Notes: generated by a model not told the origin, from the sequence alone. A stretch of DNA of 64,000 bases from Corticium candelabrum (GCF_963422355.1 NC_085094.1:338001-402000), one strand, 5' to 3'; counted from the first letter of the stretch, positions 45,739-58,002 are shown. Translations and numbers: made by a program.

Positions 45739-47640
45739 TTAGTCTTCAAATCTTTGCTTGCGACGCCTCCTACTGCTATTGCATACACATGGAACAGCCG
45801 GTATTTCGTCCGGGCAAAAACGAATTCTCTTGACTTTCACACATTCAGCTTCGTTGTCTGGCCTTTCCACCGGCCTTACTTTCGCAGTGTTCTCACAAGC
45901 ATGAGCGTCACGATATGGCTCTTCAAACGGTTGTGACAATTTACTTTTTTGTTCGTTCGTCAATCCATGAACACCCTATCACCAACTTGGAACTGATGCG
46001 GTTACGCCTCCCAGTTGTAATAACTCTTGTACTGTATTTGTGCCTTCTCTACCCTCTGTATCACTTTCTCCCATGCCATTGAGAATTCGGTCATGTCAGT
46101 CTTGTAATCCTCCTTCTGCAATTGACTAAGAGACGGTTGTTCCAAGACAGTTTCAGTCGGTATCCACGTATCCCGCTCGTATTGTAGAAAGAATGGCGAC
46201 TTGCTTGTAGAGCTATGGAGTCGCACACGGTAAGCAAAAAGCAGATACGTTAGATACTTGTCCCAGTTTGGACCATGGAATTGTGCATGTTTAGCCATCA
46301 TATTAATCAGGGTCCAGTTCAATCGTTTTACTATCCCATCAGTTTGTGGATGGTACTCCGACGTGTGTATCTTCTTTATGTTAGTTAGCTTACAGACCTC
46401 TTTGACAAGTTCAGACAAGAAATCTACTCCTCGGTACGAGAACAACTCCTTGGGAACACTGTGTCTGCAAATGACGCTTTCTGCCAACAGCGGAGGAATT
46501 GTTTCACCCGTGTGATCTGCCACCACAAATACCTCTGGCCATTTCCTTAGGTAATCAACGAACACCACAGCATACCGATTGTCTTTAGATGTCGACGGTA
46601 GAGACAGTACGTCAACTCCCACACGATGAAATGGACGTCTACTGGAATCGGCGTAAGAGCAGGATGTATCTGTGGTACACAACCAGGCCTCAAAGCACAA
46701 GTTAGACAGGACCGACATTGACGTCTCAAATCACTTCTCATTTCATCCCACCAGTAGTGCCTTGACAAGACACCAAACAAACTCTTTTCAGCGAACTGTC
46801 CACAAAATCAACCACTGTGGGCCTCAGCTAGCAGTGTCGATCGTCACTTTTCTGGGACTACCACTCTCGGTATGGAGGTCAACGTTCTAAGCAACAAAAG
46901 AACACCATCGATCAAGTCGTCGTTTGGACGAGACAATACGATCTTTCTTGCCAGATGCTTGTCTTTGGGAAGTATTTCCTCTTTAGTGAACCTTATTACA
47001 TCACAATAGTACAGTTCCTGCCGCTGTTCTTGAGTGATCTTGGGCAGGGCTTTGCTTACATTATTCAAGATATCTTCTTGCATCTCCACATCTCTGCGGT
47101 TGTCTATATTGACAGGCTCCACGGTCGCTCTTGACAAGGCTTCAGCACTGCCATTCTTGCAGCCTAGTCTGTACCGAATCTCCGGTGCCATCCCCAAACG
47201 GGCTAGTTTTCCTGAAGGGTTTCTTGCACTTAGTAAGGACTTCAGTGCAGAATGATCACTATAGATCACTGCCAGAGATAGGGTCGAAAGTACTTTGTAG
47301 CCCCACACGACCTCCAGAGCTTCCATTTCTGTTAGTCCGTGTTTATCAGCCTGTGACAAACTCTGGCTGGCATAGGCAACATAATGTAATTTCCAGTCTT
47401 GCTGTTCCTGCTCTAGAACCCCCTAGACCACTCCCACTAGTGTCAGTTTCCAGGCAAAACTTCATGTAGAAGTAGGCTAACACGGCTGCAGTCACTAACT
47501 TCTTCTTCAAGCATCAGAATGCCTCTTGACATGGGAGTCAACCCTTGCCTCTTTCCAAACAGTGCACGCAGAGGTTGAGCCAGCATCAAAAACCCCTGAA
47601 TACATTTGTGGTAGTAGGAGGCCAGTCCTAAAATGATTGC
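45739..47640 (-). mobile_element. Ty3/gypsy retrotransposon 2, 3' part
   Basis: On the minus strand: end of RT/RNase H (47640-46844) with LETDTSGSGLGAVLEQEQQ, HYVAYASQSLSQADKHGLTE and VIYSDHSALKSLLSAR; zinc-binding end HYWWDEMRSDLRRQCRSC near 46780-46700; integrase core with FHRVGVDVLSLP, VVFVDYLRKWPEVF, a SYRGVDFLSELV block, HTSEYHPQTDGIVKRLN and LLFAYRVRLHSSTSKSPF; then a C-terminal tail with HQFQVGDRVF after a stop, ending at about 45739. The integrase Asp in the second motif survives (RGVDF), but the Glu position reads VKRLN. RT is absent. Confidence 0.85.
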
Positions 47641-48350
47641 AATTCCTTGAGATTATAATAAAATCAGTTTGAATCAGTCATCTACCTGTTTAAAGTTTGT
47701 TCAGAGAATGGAGAGTCTGTGGAAAGTGTTGTTTGAAGACAAGGCCAATTATGGTGGAGACTGCTTTTGGTATGAACTGTGCAAGTACTGAAAAAAGAGC
47801 AACAGTGCATGGTTGTCATATACTGTGCCGTTATTGCGTCAGTGTCTGCTCTGAGTTTGTAATTTGGTAGTGCAGCTAGTACAGAATATCAGATGGTATT
47901 TAGAAACTAGCAGTAGACAGGTTCACTATAGAAAGAAGTGAGGAAAACTTCAAAACAGGTCTTAAGAGATGACAAAATGCTAACACGGGCTAACACAACA
48001 CGCCTGGTTTCTGTCGGTCTTCTTTGTTACATGTATCTAGTCGGACCTATATGAGTCTCATTGGCAGGATCCTAGCTCTGTAATCATGATCATAGGTAGC
48101 GTTTAATTAGAGTGAATAGCTTTGTCTAGAGATCTGGTTCCTCCTAATCACATGCTTTTGAAAGATATGCTAATCAAATAGGTACGTGCTCTAAATCTAG
48201 ATCTGGAAATTTCCCACGGGTGCTATGTTCTTTGAACGGACTCTAGTACCTGTGACACAAGCACACCTGGTTCAGACAACGGGCTTACGTACAGGAAGGC
48301 AAAAATTGTGTACACGTACGCATAAAATGTATTGTAGGAAAAACACTGTT
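47641..48350. other. No gene recognised
   Basis: Lies between the gypsy 2 RNase H and the 3' end of a LINE. No RT of gypsy 2 is found here, so a deletion or unrelated insertion is likely. Confidence 0.4.
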
Positions 48351-49895
48351 TAGTTTAGTTTAGTTTAGTTTTATTAGGGAGACTATTTAATCAAAAGATG
48401 GATTTACCATAGTGCCCATATAACACATACTAAATACTACATGGACGAACTTAACTAAAACTAAGCTAGTTTACGAGCAAAGAGTTTAAGGTTCCTTTTG
48501 AAGGACAGTAAAGTAGTGTATGTTTTAGTTATAGCTGGCCAGTTTTTTCCAAAGTTGACTTTCTCTATAGTGAAAAGTTCTCTTCATAAAGTTGGTTGTC
48601 GGTGTTGGCAGTAACAGGCCATTACTGTTTCTAGTCATATGAGAACATACAGACGGTCGCAAAGTAAAGATGTTACGCATGTATCTCGGTGCCAAATTGT
48701 GTAAATATCTATATGTCAAAACAGCCTGAAAGTAGTCTAGTGGATCTTTTAATCAAGGTAGATGCAATTCATCTAGTAGTGGCTGTGTTCTAGTTCTAGG
48801 CTTAGAATTTGTAATCAGTCTTGCTGCATATCCCTCGAGTGATTCAAGCCTTTAAGATTACTCCCAGGTATTTATACTTTGAGACAATTTCCACAGGCTG
48901 ATCATTAATCATAATCCGAAAGGATGATCCTTCAATATACCTGTGTCTGAGTCGAGAACATCCAATGATCATAGATTTTGTTTCAGAGAGGTTTAGCTCC
49001 ATTTTGTTATCCTTGAACCATGCATGAACTTGGTCCAAATTCTTGTTGATGCTAGAGATAGTCTCTGATATGCAATATCCAGACGTGTAGAGACAAGTGT
49101 CATCAGCAAATATATTGATAGAACCGTTTGTGACAACATCTGGTAGGTCATTTATGTAAAACGAAAAGAGCAAGGGCCCTAATGTGGGACACCTCGCATA
49201 CATGGAAACCATGTGGATTTATGCACCTTTGTCGAAACTCTTTGATATCTACCTTGAAGGAAACTGGAAAACCAGTTTAAGGAAGATCTCTCAACGCCTA
49301 GGCGACATAGTTTAGTCAACATAATCTGGCGATTGACACAGTCGAATGTCTTTCTGACATCAAGGTATGTACACACATTTAGGCATTTGTTATCCATGGC
49401 TAATAATCAGTCGTCAACAGATTTGACTAATACATCCTTGGTAGAGTGATTTGGTCGAAATGCACTCTGGAAGCAAGTTAGAAGATTGTTTTCGAGAATG
49501 TGCGACCGCAATTCACGTCGCAGCAGACGATCCATGACTTTGGAGATGATGGGTAGGAGCATAATAGGACAATAGTTGTTGGCATCAAGGGGAGATCCGC
49601 CCTTGTGAATCGGTGACACATTGCCTCTTTACCAATCGTCTGGATATGTAGCAGTTTCCAGGGACTTGTTGAAAATTTTGGTAATAGTTGATGCTATTAC
49701 ATCAGCTGCAAACCTGACGAATTTCGAGGGAATACTATCCGGACCACACGCTTTATGAACATCAAGGTTACAAAGTTCTTTCAACAAAGTTAAAACACTT
49801 TTTACGGATAAAGTTGTCTCGGACCAACTACTTCTGAGGCAAATGACACTAGTCCAAGTCACAAGCCAGCCTCTAACTCCAACAAACACGACGGG
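48351..49895 (-). mobile_element. CR1/Jockey-like LINE, 5'-truncated
   Basis: The minus strand reads, in shifting frames: LCNLDVHKACGPDSIPSKFV, SPIHKGGSPLDANNYCPIML, NLLTCFQSAFRPNHSTKDVL, TYLDVRKTFDCVNRQIMLTK, CPTLGPLLFSFYINDLPDVV, the catalytic box INIFADDTCLY (near 49110), and C-terminal LFTLRPSVCSHMTRNSNGLL. The endonuclease is missing. The 3' end is a short tandem repeat of AACTAAACTAAACTAAAC at 48351-48373. That kind of tail fits CR1/L2 rather than poly(A) LINEs. It separates two parts of gypsy 2. Confidence 0.85.
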
Positions 49896-49919
49896 TCAGC
49901 TTTTGTGGAAACAAACATC

Positions 49920-50440
49920 GTCATCCCAATAGGTAATCCACTTCTAAATGACACCTCCAAGTCCAACTTGGCCAGAAACTGCTATTTCATCCTCGTTATA
50001 TTCAGTCAGACGAAGCTCCGGCATCTTCATGTCACAATTCTTGCGACTCCCCTTCATTTCTACTTGCACCAAAACAGTCTCAGGGATAATGCAAACAGGA
50101 CAGCCAGTATCAATCATAGCCTCTATAATGCAGCCTTCAACCTTCACAATAACATAAGGGCGTGGCCCCATTGTCTCGCTTAGCACAGTAACTCCAGTTT
50201 TATCATTTGACTTAGTCTTGAGTTGTAGCTGGAGCTCATAATTTTTATCTTTTCTTTCAGCTCCAGCTGACACCGTGCAGTCTATTGCTGACATCACCAC
50301 AGACACCTGGCTTGTACTGTTGCCTTGCCCAATCTTCTGATTGCCAAACCATTGAGCAGACTGCAAACCCAGACAATCCTAAGCATAGTGGCCCTTCTTT
50401 GTGTAATTATAACTCGTAGCCAACACTACCTGGTCTAGCC
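49920..50440 (-). pseudogene. Ty3/gypsy gag end and protease fragment
   Basis: A KKGHYA*DCLGLQSAQW stretch near 50400-50360 recalls a zinc knuckle with one stop. It is followed by an open frame (50366-49944) that has RPYVIVKVEGCIIEAMIDTG and CPVCIIPE, the DTG active-site loop of a retropepsin. It is on the same strand as gypsy 2 and directly upstream of the LINE. It is therefore probably the 5' half of that element, cut off by the LINE. Confidence 0.7.
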
Positions 50441-50448
50441 TCCAGATG

Positions 50449-51225
50449 TCGTGCTCAACCAGATCAGTCTGGTTCGTAAGGTCTGTCTAAACAGAAGACA
50501 TGACTTTATGCATGATCCGACTGGATCCAAAAAGCACTGCTTTCTGTAAGTGCTGCAGGTTGTGATCACCTGGAATAATGTTCAGCCACCGTGGAATACC
50601 TGCGTGCACTGTGACCAACGCTTCCAACACCACTGGAACAACCAGTGACCGACACTGCTACATGCGGCTTACCTCCACCTGCAAATCACTATATTTCATC
50701 AACTTCTCAGACTGTTTCCTGGTGATGTTGCCATCAGTAGGACAGCTGATATCAATAAGAAGACAAATGTTTGTCTTCTTATTTCTGAAACAGATGTCAG
50801 ACAATTATGGCACCGATCTTCCTAGCAGTAGGGATGGCTTTATCCCACATCATAGTGATGTTGTCCATTTCCACAAGCCTAACAGGATGTACCATCTGCT
50901 CTCCACTGGAACCCCAAAATGACAGCAAATGTTTCAGTGAATAATGAAGGCTACCTGATTGTGTCGATCAGTGTAGTTCATTAGTACCAAGGCACTACAG
51001 CCTGCCACAATGTGGTCAACTGCCTCTAGACCTGCACTGCACAAGTGACAGGTTGGACTGACAGCTCAATGTAGAATGTTGTGCTCATAGTACAGATTCG
51101 GAAGCGCTCGGTCTTGAGCAGCAACAACCAGTCTCTTGGTTGCAGCAGGAAGATTTGATGACTTTAGCTATCTCTAGGTCTCTTTCAGGTCCACAGATGG
51201 TTTCTCAGTGAAGACGGCAATACTG
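50449..51225 (-). mobile_element. RLE-type LINE copy BC, 3' part (finger and endonuclease)
   Basis: Collinear with 1014-1835 of LINE copy A at about 85-90 percent. It ends with the same 3' terminus (cgtgctcaaccagatcagtc on the plus strand). It has a 55-bp internal deletion near 50485 and many lesions. It stops at an actg|tagtcc junction, exactly where the DNA transposon 51226-54958 begins. Its continuation is 54962-56552. Confidence 0.88.
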
Positions 51226-54200
51226 TAGTCCTAAGGACAAGTCTCAAATTCGCAACTTACGTTACGACTTTCATCCAACATGCCTTAGTAAGGCTTACAT
51301 ATGTTAGAGAGGACTCAACATAAATACAAACCGCAGTTGTTGGCCATCGATCAGACGTGGCTAACAGGAATAAAAATAAGCGAAATGAACGTCACGATGG
51401 GCGTGGCCATAAACCGTCTTTCCAGGGGATGGACGTTATCCTTATGTTAAATTATCAAACAGAATTAATATGTAGCGACATTTACCTAACTTAGGGACTC
51501 TTCCTCTATGCATACAATGATGCATACAACAATAAGCTCAGTCGTGTTAGCGCTCGTTAGCAGCATCCTTTTCCGTGATTAGAGTTGTCGGATTTCGTTT
51601 TGTGATGGATCAGATGACGTTTTCTTTCTGTCATTTGCTTTCTGCAAAATTTGTAGAACGAGATCCGCACCGTTTGAGTTGCCTTTGCCATATTGATCTA
51701 AATTGACCTAAAAACAGTCAATTGATTTGCGCAAAGATTTCACCTGTTTGCTTGGTCCCATTTCCTGGTCTTTAGCTAGTGCTGACAGAACCCCAGCAAA
51801 ACGGTCAAATCAAAGCTTTTGCATCTAATAGAAGCTGGCACTTCTCCTGTAGACATTATACCATTAGATGCTGTGTGGTTGGTCGACGGCATGGTGGTAC
51901 TCCAGGCACTTAACTCGTTTCCCAGCAATTCTACTTTTGCTATTTTTGCAGACTCGCACCGGCGTAGCATCGGGGGGAGGGGGGCTGCGAGGATCACTTC
52001 GCTTCAAGCAGAACTATAATTTTAAGTTACTAAACAGTGACAATCCGCTTAATTAATCACAGAGTAGCATGTTGATGATTGACGATGTTAACCATATCTC
52101 TTTGACAATATACACGTCATCATTTCAGTATGATAAAACCAGTGTCGAGAAGTCGTGGACAAGTACAGTACGCATGACCATCACTTATTTGAGACGTCAA
52201 TGGCTGAGTCAAATAAGACTGCATCAAAGGCATGCAAAAGCCTATCCATCAGTTATTATTTTGCAAGTAAGTCTAGTTAATTGATGTCGGCAACCCGATT
52301 GACCGGAGAATGAATCTCCTGCGGCTCCGCTACCTAGTGATTTGCGTGCACTCCACAGTACTTTCTCCACAGGTTATTCTAGCTAACTAGCTAGACCTAT
52401 ATTGCTCGCTATATTATGAAATATTTAAATTGGTCTACGCCATTTGCACTGAATTGGTCTTGTAGATTCCATTGTCATCAAGATGCCATTTCATTTTGTC
52501 GAGCCATGAAAACCTTTTTGGCAAGGACAATAACAGTGTTTCCACTCCTTTATACGCACACTGACGGCACTCAGTCCAGCGGTTTATGTGTAATCTGAAA
52601 ATGATACTACAGTATGTAAACTTAGATGTCTACAAACTGGGCAAGAAAAGCAGGAAATGGGCGTGGCTTTGCGTGCGAGAAATGGGCGTGGTTTGTGGTC
52701 AATTTTATTTACTCCCCAAACTTGAGTCCTGCGCTACGCCGATGTGCAGAGCGTGTGTTTTCAATAGCTACAACATCATTTAAATCGGGGAGTCGACAAA
52801 TAGACTTTGTGGTGGACCAGTATTGTAGTGTTTCCATCAAGAACTGTGAACAAGATAGGCGATCGCATTCTGGATGTGTGCACATTTTGATACTTCATGT
52901 AATCAGCCTCTTCCTGGTCAGTGGAAAAATACCTCTCAACCGGCGATAACAAGTCAGAGCTGGCACGGTTTCTTTGTCAAGAATGGCAAAGCAAAATTTG
53001 TAATGGAACTGTTTAACAAGTGTCTGTTTGCCACCGCGAGGAGCATGTGCTACTGCTTATCTAGCACTGATGGAAAGGCAGTAACAGTAAATGAAGTGGA
53101 CGGTCTATGTGGCTGCTCTCATGAAGAAGCTGACACACAGCTGCTCTTACATGCTGTGTATGCTGCAGACAATGCATACTCCTTGCCTGCATGCTTTGTA
53201 CACTATACCGCAGTCTTAGCCTTTACTTTCGTACTGGAACGAAGCAAAGTACCAGGTTTATTCCACTTCATACTGTAGCAGCAAAACTTGGAGATGAAGT
53301 GTGCTTGGCTTTGTGGGAATGCATAGTTTCACTGGATGTGACTCAACGAGCGCCTTGTAGGCAGAGGAAAGAAAACAGCTTTGGAACTAGTGACACGTCA
53401 TCCCAAGTTTGCAGCAACAATGTCACAGCTTGGTTACGATTTTCTTCCTTCAGGAGTTGCAAGACTCGTGTGAAGAATTTACTTGTTCATTATACGGTAA
53501 ACCTGGAACGTCAGTGAATGAAGTACGGTATAGCATGTTCTGTTCACGGTCTTCCCAATGCTACCAACTGCCTCCAACTAAGGACACTCTTAGAAAGCAT
53601 GTAGGAAGAGCAGCCTATCAAGCTGTGATATGGCGGCGAGCCCTAGTATGTGATCCAGACATTCCAAGTCCCAACATGCTCGGTTGACTCTTGAAAGAAA
53701 GTCAGCTCTCCATTGACTGGATGTTGCAATATCCAGCACCACAGGGGATTCTAGAGTTTCTTCCTTGTGGTTGTAAATTGGCTGACAGCTGCACTACAGT
53801 TCGGTGTTCTTGCTTTAAGGCCAGTCTTCCATGTACTGATTGCTGTGGGTGTGTGGAGTGCGGGAATTTAATAACTTCTCCAGCAAAAGACGAAGAGGAC
53901 TCTGAAGATGATTCTTATATATCCGATGAATCGATAAATGCATAAATGAAGGGTAAGTTTGTTGTATAAAAGTTCAAAAGTAATTGTTAGTAACTGATGT
54001 ATACTTATGTTTGCAGTCTTTTGGTTTGTAAAATCCTTCGTAAAGTCATGTCTTCTTTCTAGACAGCCGTGATGGTCTAAGTACTTCTGAAGCAGGGTTT
54101 GCTTCCGGTACTTGTAATAGACTTTTGACTTGTTAATTATTAATTGAATGGTTAATTAATAATTGTTTTATCAATGTGCTAACCAACATACTGCGCATGG

Positions 54201-54958
54201 TGTATCATTCAAGTTTATCTTTGATTTACCTAAAACTCGAATGAGTGACTGCTGTGCATTGGGTTCTTGTCTTCCAGTGGCCATGGCAACTAAGTTCTAC
54301 AAACAATGCATCTGTTTCCTAACATACTGTAACCGTTTTTTGTGAATATCCGACAATGGGCTTCGTTGTCTCCAATAGGTACACATACATGTACATGTAT
54401 TAATTAAGGTTGTTATGTAATTTGCAAATTTCAGATTTTCAGTGAACTATGTACCATTTGCTGTTTTATCAGCACATTACATAAATAATCATATCAAATT
54501 GATCGAATCTCGACTTTCTATCTTGCATGGAGCAAACAACACGTCTGCTAATTCTTTATGGTAGGAAATTCTTGAATTCAAGCTTGCAAGTGCACACTCT
54601 TAATGTGCGCTAACAATATTAAATTGTTATATGCGTCCTTTGTTTATGCTAGGAAATGATAGAAATCCTTCTACATATCAATTATACTGAACTCTTGAAA
54701 GTAAGAAAACCCGTCATGATCGTGGAAAGAGGCTCTACGAAAACGTGGTGCCATGCTCTACGAAAACGGGGTGCCATGTCCACCTTGACTTACTTTACGT
54801 TTGGTTTCTCCCTGTTAGCCACGTCTGATCGATGTCCAACAACCGCAGTTTGTATTCTAGTTGTGTCTTATTTAACATATGTGAGTGGCACGTTGTTGGA
54901 GCAAAGTCGCAACACAACTCATTTTCCAAGAAGCTTTTCAGACTTGTCCCTAGGACCA
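51226..54958 (+). mobile_element. DNA transposon with long TIRs and CXC-domain protein (Academ-like?)
   Basis: Terminal inverted repeats 51226-51368 and 54811-54958 share TAGTCCTAAGGACAAGTCTC at one end and TGGTCCTAGGGACAAGTCTG at the other. Further shared blocks are cgactttcatccaacatgcc/cgactttgctccaacaacgt and gttgttggccatcgatcaga/gttgttggacatcgatcaga. CTG flanks both ends (51223-51225 and 54959-54961), a 3-bp target duplication. The element splits one LINE copy into two parts that rejoin. It carries one decayed gene (51790-53945). Confidence 0.85.
51790..53945 (+). pseudogene. Transposon protein with EEAD/GCDST motifs and CXC domain, decayed
   Basis: In order: IEAGTSPVDIIPLDAVWLVD (51819 on), a gap of about 600 bp without similarity, KSGSRQIDFVVDQYCSVSIK (52780), CGCSHEEADTQLLLHAVYAA (53110), YFRTGTKQSTRFIPLHTVAA (53225), HSFTGCDSTSAL (53320, other frame), NEVRYSMFCSRSSQCYQLPP (53520), AAYQAVIWRRALVCDPDIPS (53610), and a cysteine-rich end CGCK..C..VRCSCFKASLPCTDCCGC..CGN (53765-53870), a tesmin/TSO1-like CXC domain. 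The spacing of EEAD, a DTD-type stretch (lost here) and GCD(S/T) recalls PIN/FEN1-like nucleases; this is my inference. Four or more shifts show it is dead. Confidence 0.7.
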
Positions 54959-54961
54959 CTG

Positions 54962-56552
54962 TTCATGCATAAGTTTTCTACCAGGACTGTACACGAAGAG
55001 AACTGCTGCACATGCGGAAGTGTTTCACATCTGTCTGAGGTGCTTGCTCAAAGACACCATTATACAGGATTGTCCCACTTCCATGCAGGCTCTGCGACTT
55101 GTTGTCCTTAGAGAGACTCCCCTACAGCTGTGCAGTAAACGGGTCATGTGTTGGATCGAATGGGATGACCTCCTAGCATCACACTCTCGTACCATTTGCA
55201 TGAAGAGATTAGAGCTGTTGCAAAGGTAACAATCTAGCCCGACAATACAAGACTGATATGTCGACTCGATTTGTTGTAACCCTCGACTGCCTTCGGTGCA
55301 CGGAGCATAAATCAAGTCAACGTCTGCCACAGAATGGTGGATACCATGCATAGAGACAAGTTTCCTGGTCTGTCGATCAAGCTGCTGCAGGTCTGTGGTC
55401 CTCCAATGAATGACACCAAAACCGTAAGTGAGAACCGGCAGTGCAAACCCGTTGAATGCCAGAGTCTTGTTCCAACCATGCAACTCGGTCTGGAGAACCA
55501 TCTTCACTCTGCGAAAATACTCACAATGGGGCTTCTTTCGCATAATGCTGTGCTGGATACCGTTACTCTCGTCCACACCCAAATACTTGTGGACTTGACT
55601 TGGTTCTAGACAGTTGATAGTGACCGTTTTCCCTATCGTCACTCCAGAATTGTGTCCAGAGAGCTTGCCGTTAACAAACTGTGCAACAGCACTCATTTCC
55701 AGACCAATCTTTATCTGGATGTCATCAGAGAAGGTACGAACCGTGTGCAACAACTCTTTCAGCTGATCAGGATTTCTGCCATACAGCTTCAGATCATCCA
55801 TGCAAAGTAGATGACTGACAGGCTCATTTGGCAGTCTCACCATCCCAGTGCTCATCCAATAGCCATAACCAGTTCTGCATAACACCACATTGAGAAGATT
55901 AAGATCATACAGAAGAGAAGAGGAGATAGTGAGTCACCTTGGAAAATACCTTGCCTGATCCACATGAGCCTTGTCTTGATGGTACCGTTCCGGGAAAGTA
56001 CTATCGGTGTCTTCCAACTTTTCATCACAAGTGACAGAAACTTGCACAAGACTGGACTAATTTTATGCAGCTAAAGACACCAGAGTAACCAGCTGTGTGG
56101 CACGCTGGCATAGGCGTTTTGGTAGTCCACCCAAGCCATGCTCAAGCTCTTGTGCCTGGTCGTACAGTCCTCGGTAAGCAGTTTGTTAATCAAAAGCTGA
56201 TCCTTTACTCGAAGGGAACCCTACTGACAACCCTTCTGCTTCGATGCCATGAGATTCCCTGAACTAAATGCCATGCAATCCTCTGTCTGACGACTGAGGC
56301 GAGGGTTTTGTAGAAGACAGATAGACGCGTGATAGGCCGGAAATTTTTTTGGGCTATGTCAGTCTTGTCATTTTTAGGTATCAGGGTGGTTGTTTCTTGA
56401 GATAACCAGTCGGGTGCAGAGTCCATGTCCCAAAAGAAGAGGTTGTAGTTACGAGTCAAGTCATCATGAAGACATGTGATGCTCTTGACCCAGAAACCAT
56501 AAACCTGATCTGGTTCAGGAGACTTCCAGTCTGTATCCTCTTGAGACACGAG
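54962..56552 (-). mobile_element. RLE-type LINE copy BC, 5' part (reverse transcriptase)
   Basis: Collinear with 1848-3440 of copy A. The minus strand reads DWLSQETTTLIPKNDKTDIA, FRPITRLSVFYKTLASVVRQ, QGIFQGDSLSPLLFCMI, HLLCMDDLKLYGRNPDQLKE and VHKYLGVDESNGIQHSIM, then ALPVLTYGFGVIHWRTTDLQ. The stretch 55888-55025 stays open for 287 codons, longer than anything in copy A. The 5' end is truncated at about 56552. Confidence 0.9.
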
Positions 56553-56838
56553 TTCGTTATTTCAGGACAATTGGCAACATAGGTTTTGTCACAGGTCCTG
56601 ATTGGCTGCTTTTAGATAAGATACTCTAGGGAGTAAACAGTGTGAAAACTGACCTAATGAAATGGTATTGCAAGGTCAGCATATTTCATCTTGTGGCATG
56701 CAGGAATTAAAGAATAGTACTTTTGGCAGTGTACTTGTGTTGGTGCAAGGACAAATATACATACATACATACATGATACTTTTTTTTGGTACAAGGACCC
56801 TTAGAGCCCAGGTTACTGCAGACACTACTAAGTACTTG

Positions 56839-56897
56839 CTACGATACTTTCTACCATACTTTCTACGATACTTTCTACGATACTTTCTACGATACTA
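56839..56897. repeat. 12-bp tandem repeat
   Basis: Four to five units of TACTTTCTACGA, one with a single change. Confidence 0.9.
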
Positions 56898-56924
56898 GTA
56901 TACAATTGAAACACTATCAGCAGT

Positions 56925-57112
56925 CACTGTCTATATGTAACTTCTTCTTTGCTTCTTGGACAGAACCTGACACTCCGGAGAGTGAGGCAATTGTATGTTA
57001 GTTCCTTGCCCAAGGGAATTATGTATGTGGCCCTCCCGCACTCAAACTCTGAGCCAAAGGTCCCGGATGTTGCCAATCTCCAACTACACACTCTAACCAA
57101 TTGAGCCACATA
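56925..57112 (-). repeat. Second tRNA-derived SINE family
   Basis: On the minus strand it begins TGGCTCAATTGGTTAGAGTG, a good A box in tRNA context. A weaker B-box-like stretch (GAGTTTGAGTGC) follows about 55 bases later. A body with cccttgggcaaggaactaac then runs to about 56925. It differs from the SINE at 5150-5553. Confidence 0.65.
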
Positions 57113-57163
57113 CATACATACATACATACATACATACATACATACATACATACATACATACAT
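57107..57163. repeat. (CATA)n microsatellite
   Basis: About 14 CATA units directly upstream (minus strand) of the SINE head. A shorter run is at 56757-56775. Confidence 0.97.
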
Positions 57164-57378
57164 AGTGTCACTTTGACTGGAAAGACGTTATGGGGTTTAC
57201 AAACGTTGAAATGCTGCTAAAGTATGTAAAGTGACATGATCTAGTAACAGCATTTGTAATTGCATTGCTCTGAGTGTTCAGATTACATAGAAACGGCTTA
57301 CATTACAACTGGGTGTTGTCTAAAGGCATAGAGGTAGGAAATTCAAAGTACAGTACAGTTACACCAAGCAACACAGCG

Positions 57379-57534
57379 GACAATTGAATGCATGCTAGCA
57401 TGTACAGTGTCTAACATGTTCATCAGCAGCTGTGTATAGTTTGCATTTACAGTATCTGTAGTACATGTGCAATTGCATACTATACACAAATGATGAAGAG
57501 GTTAGACACTGTACTAGCATACATTCAATTATCT
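57379..57534. repeat. Hairpin, about 65-bp arms
   Basis: caattgaatgcatgctagca and its continuation (acagtgtctaac, tgtgtatag) pair with the reverse complement of the right side (ataattgaatgtatgctagt). The loop is about 30 bp. No ORF. Probably a small MITE. Confidence 0.75.
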
Positions 57535-58002
57535 AAGCTAGAAGTTATTTGGGCAAATAACCAACATTTAGACACTTGAAATTTTGCGTAACAGCTGTTC
57601 AGATGTTCTTTGGTCATCCCTATGCAACAAAAGTAGTTACTGCTTTAGTTTGGCTACATAGCTGATTGTAGTTGATACCACATTGGATGTTTTTAGTTTC
57701 AGTATGATATGATGGCACTTGCTATAATGTGTTTAGAATTTTCTCCTGAGCTGGCCAAGCTGGCAAGGTACTGTTCATTGGCAGCTGGGAGGGCATAAGC
57801 AAGTGAGAAAGCTTGCTGGAGTTTGGGATAGAGACATTTGAGTATGATCTGATCCATTACTTCCAGTCAGATTGATGATATCTCTAAATGCCAGCACTTG
57901 TAAGACAAAATAACTGGCTCTTATTGCTAACAGTTTATTGCATCAAAATTTCTAATTAGATTTTTAGATTGTGTACCCTAACTTTTCCCCAAGAATTATT
58001 AA
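57535..58002. other. No gene recognised
   Basis: Non-coding AT-rich DNA between two inverted-repeat elements. Confidence 0.4.

Noticed and set aside
54163..54345. Cys-rich short ORF, considered as the start of a THAP-type zinc finger
   Set aside because: Only MSDCCALG-like similarity; the remaining Cys/His spacing and the AVPTIF-type end are absent.
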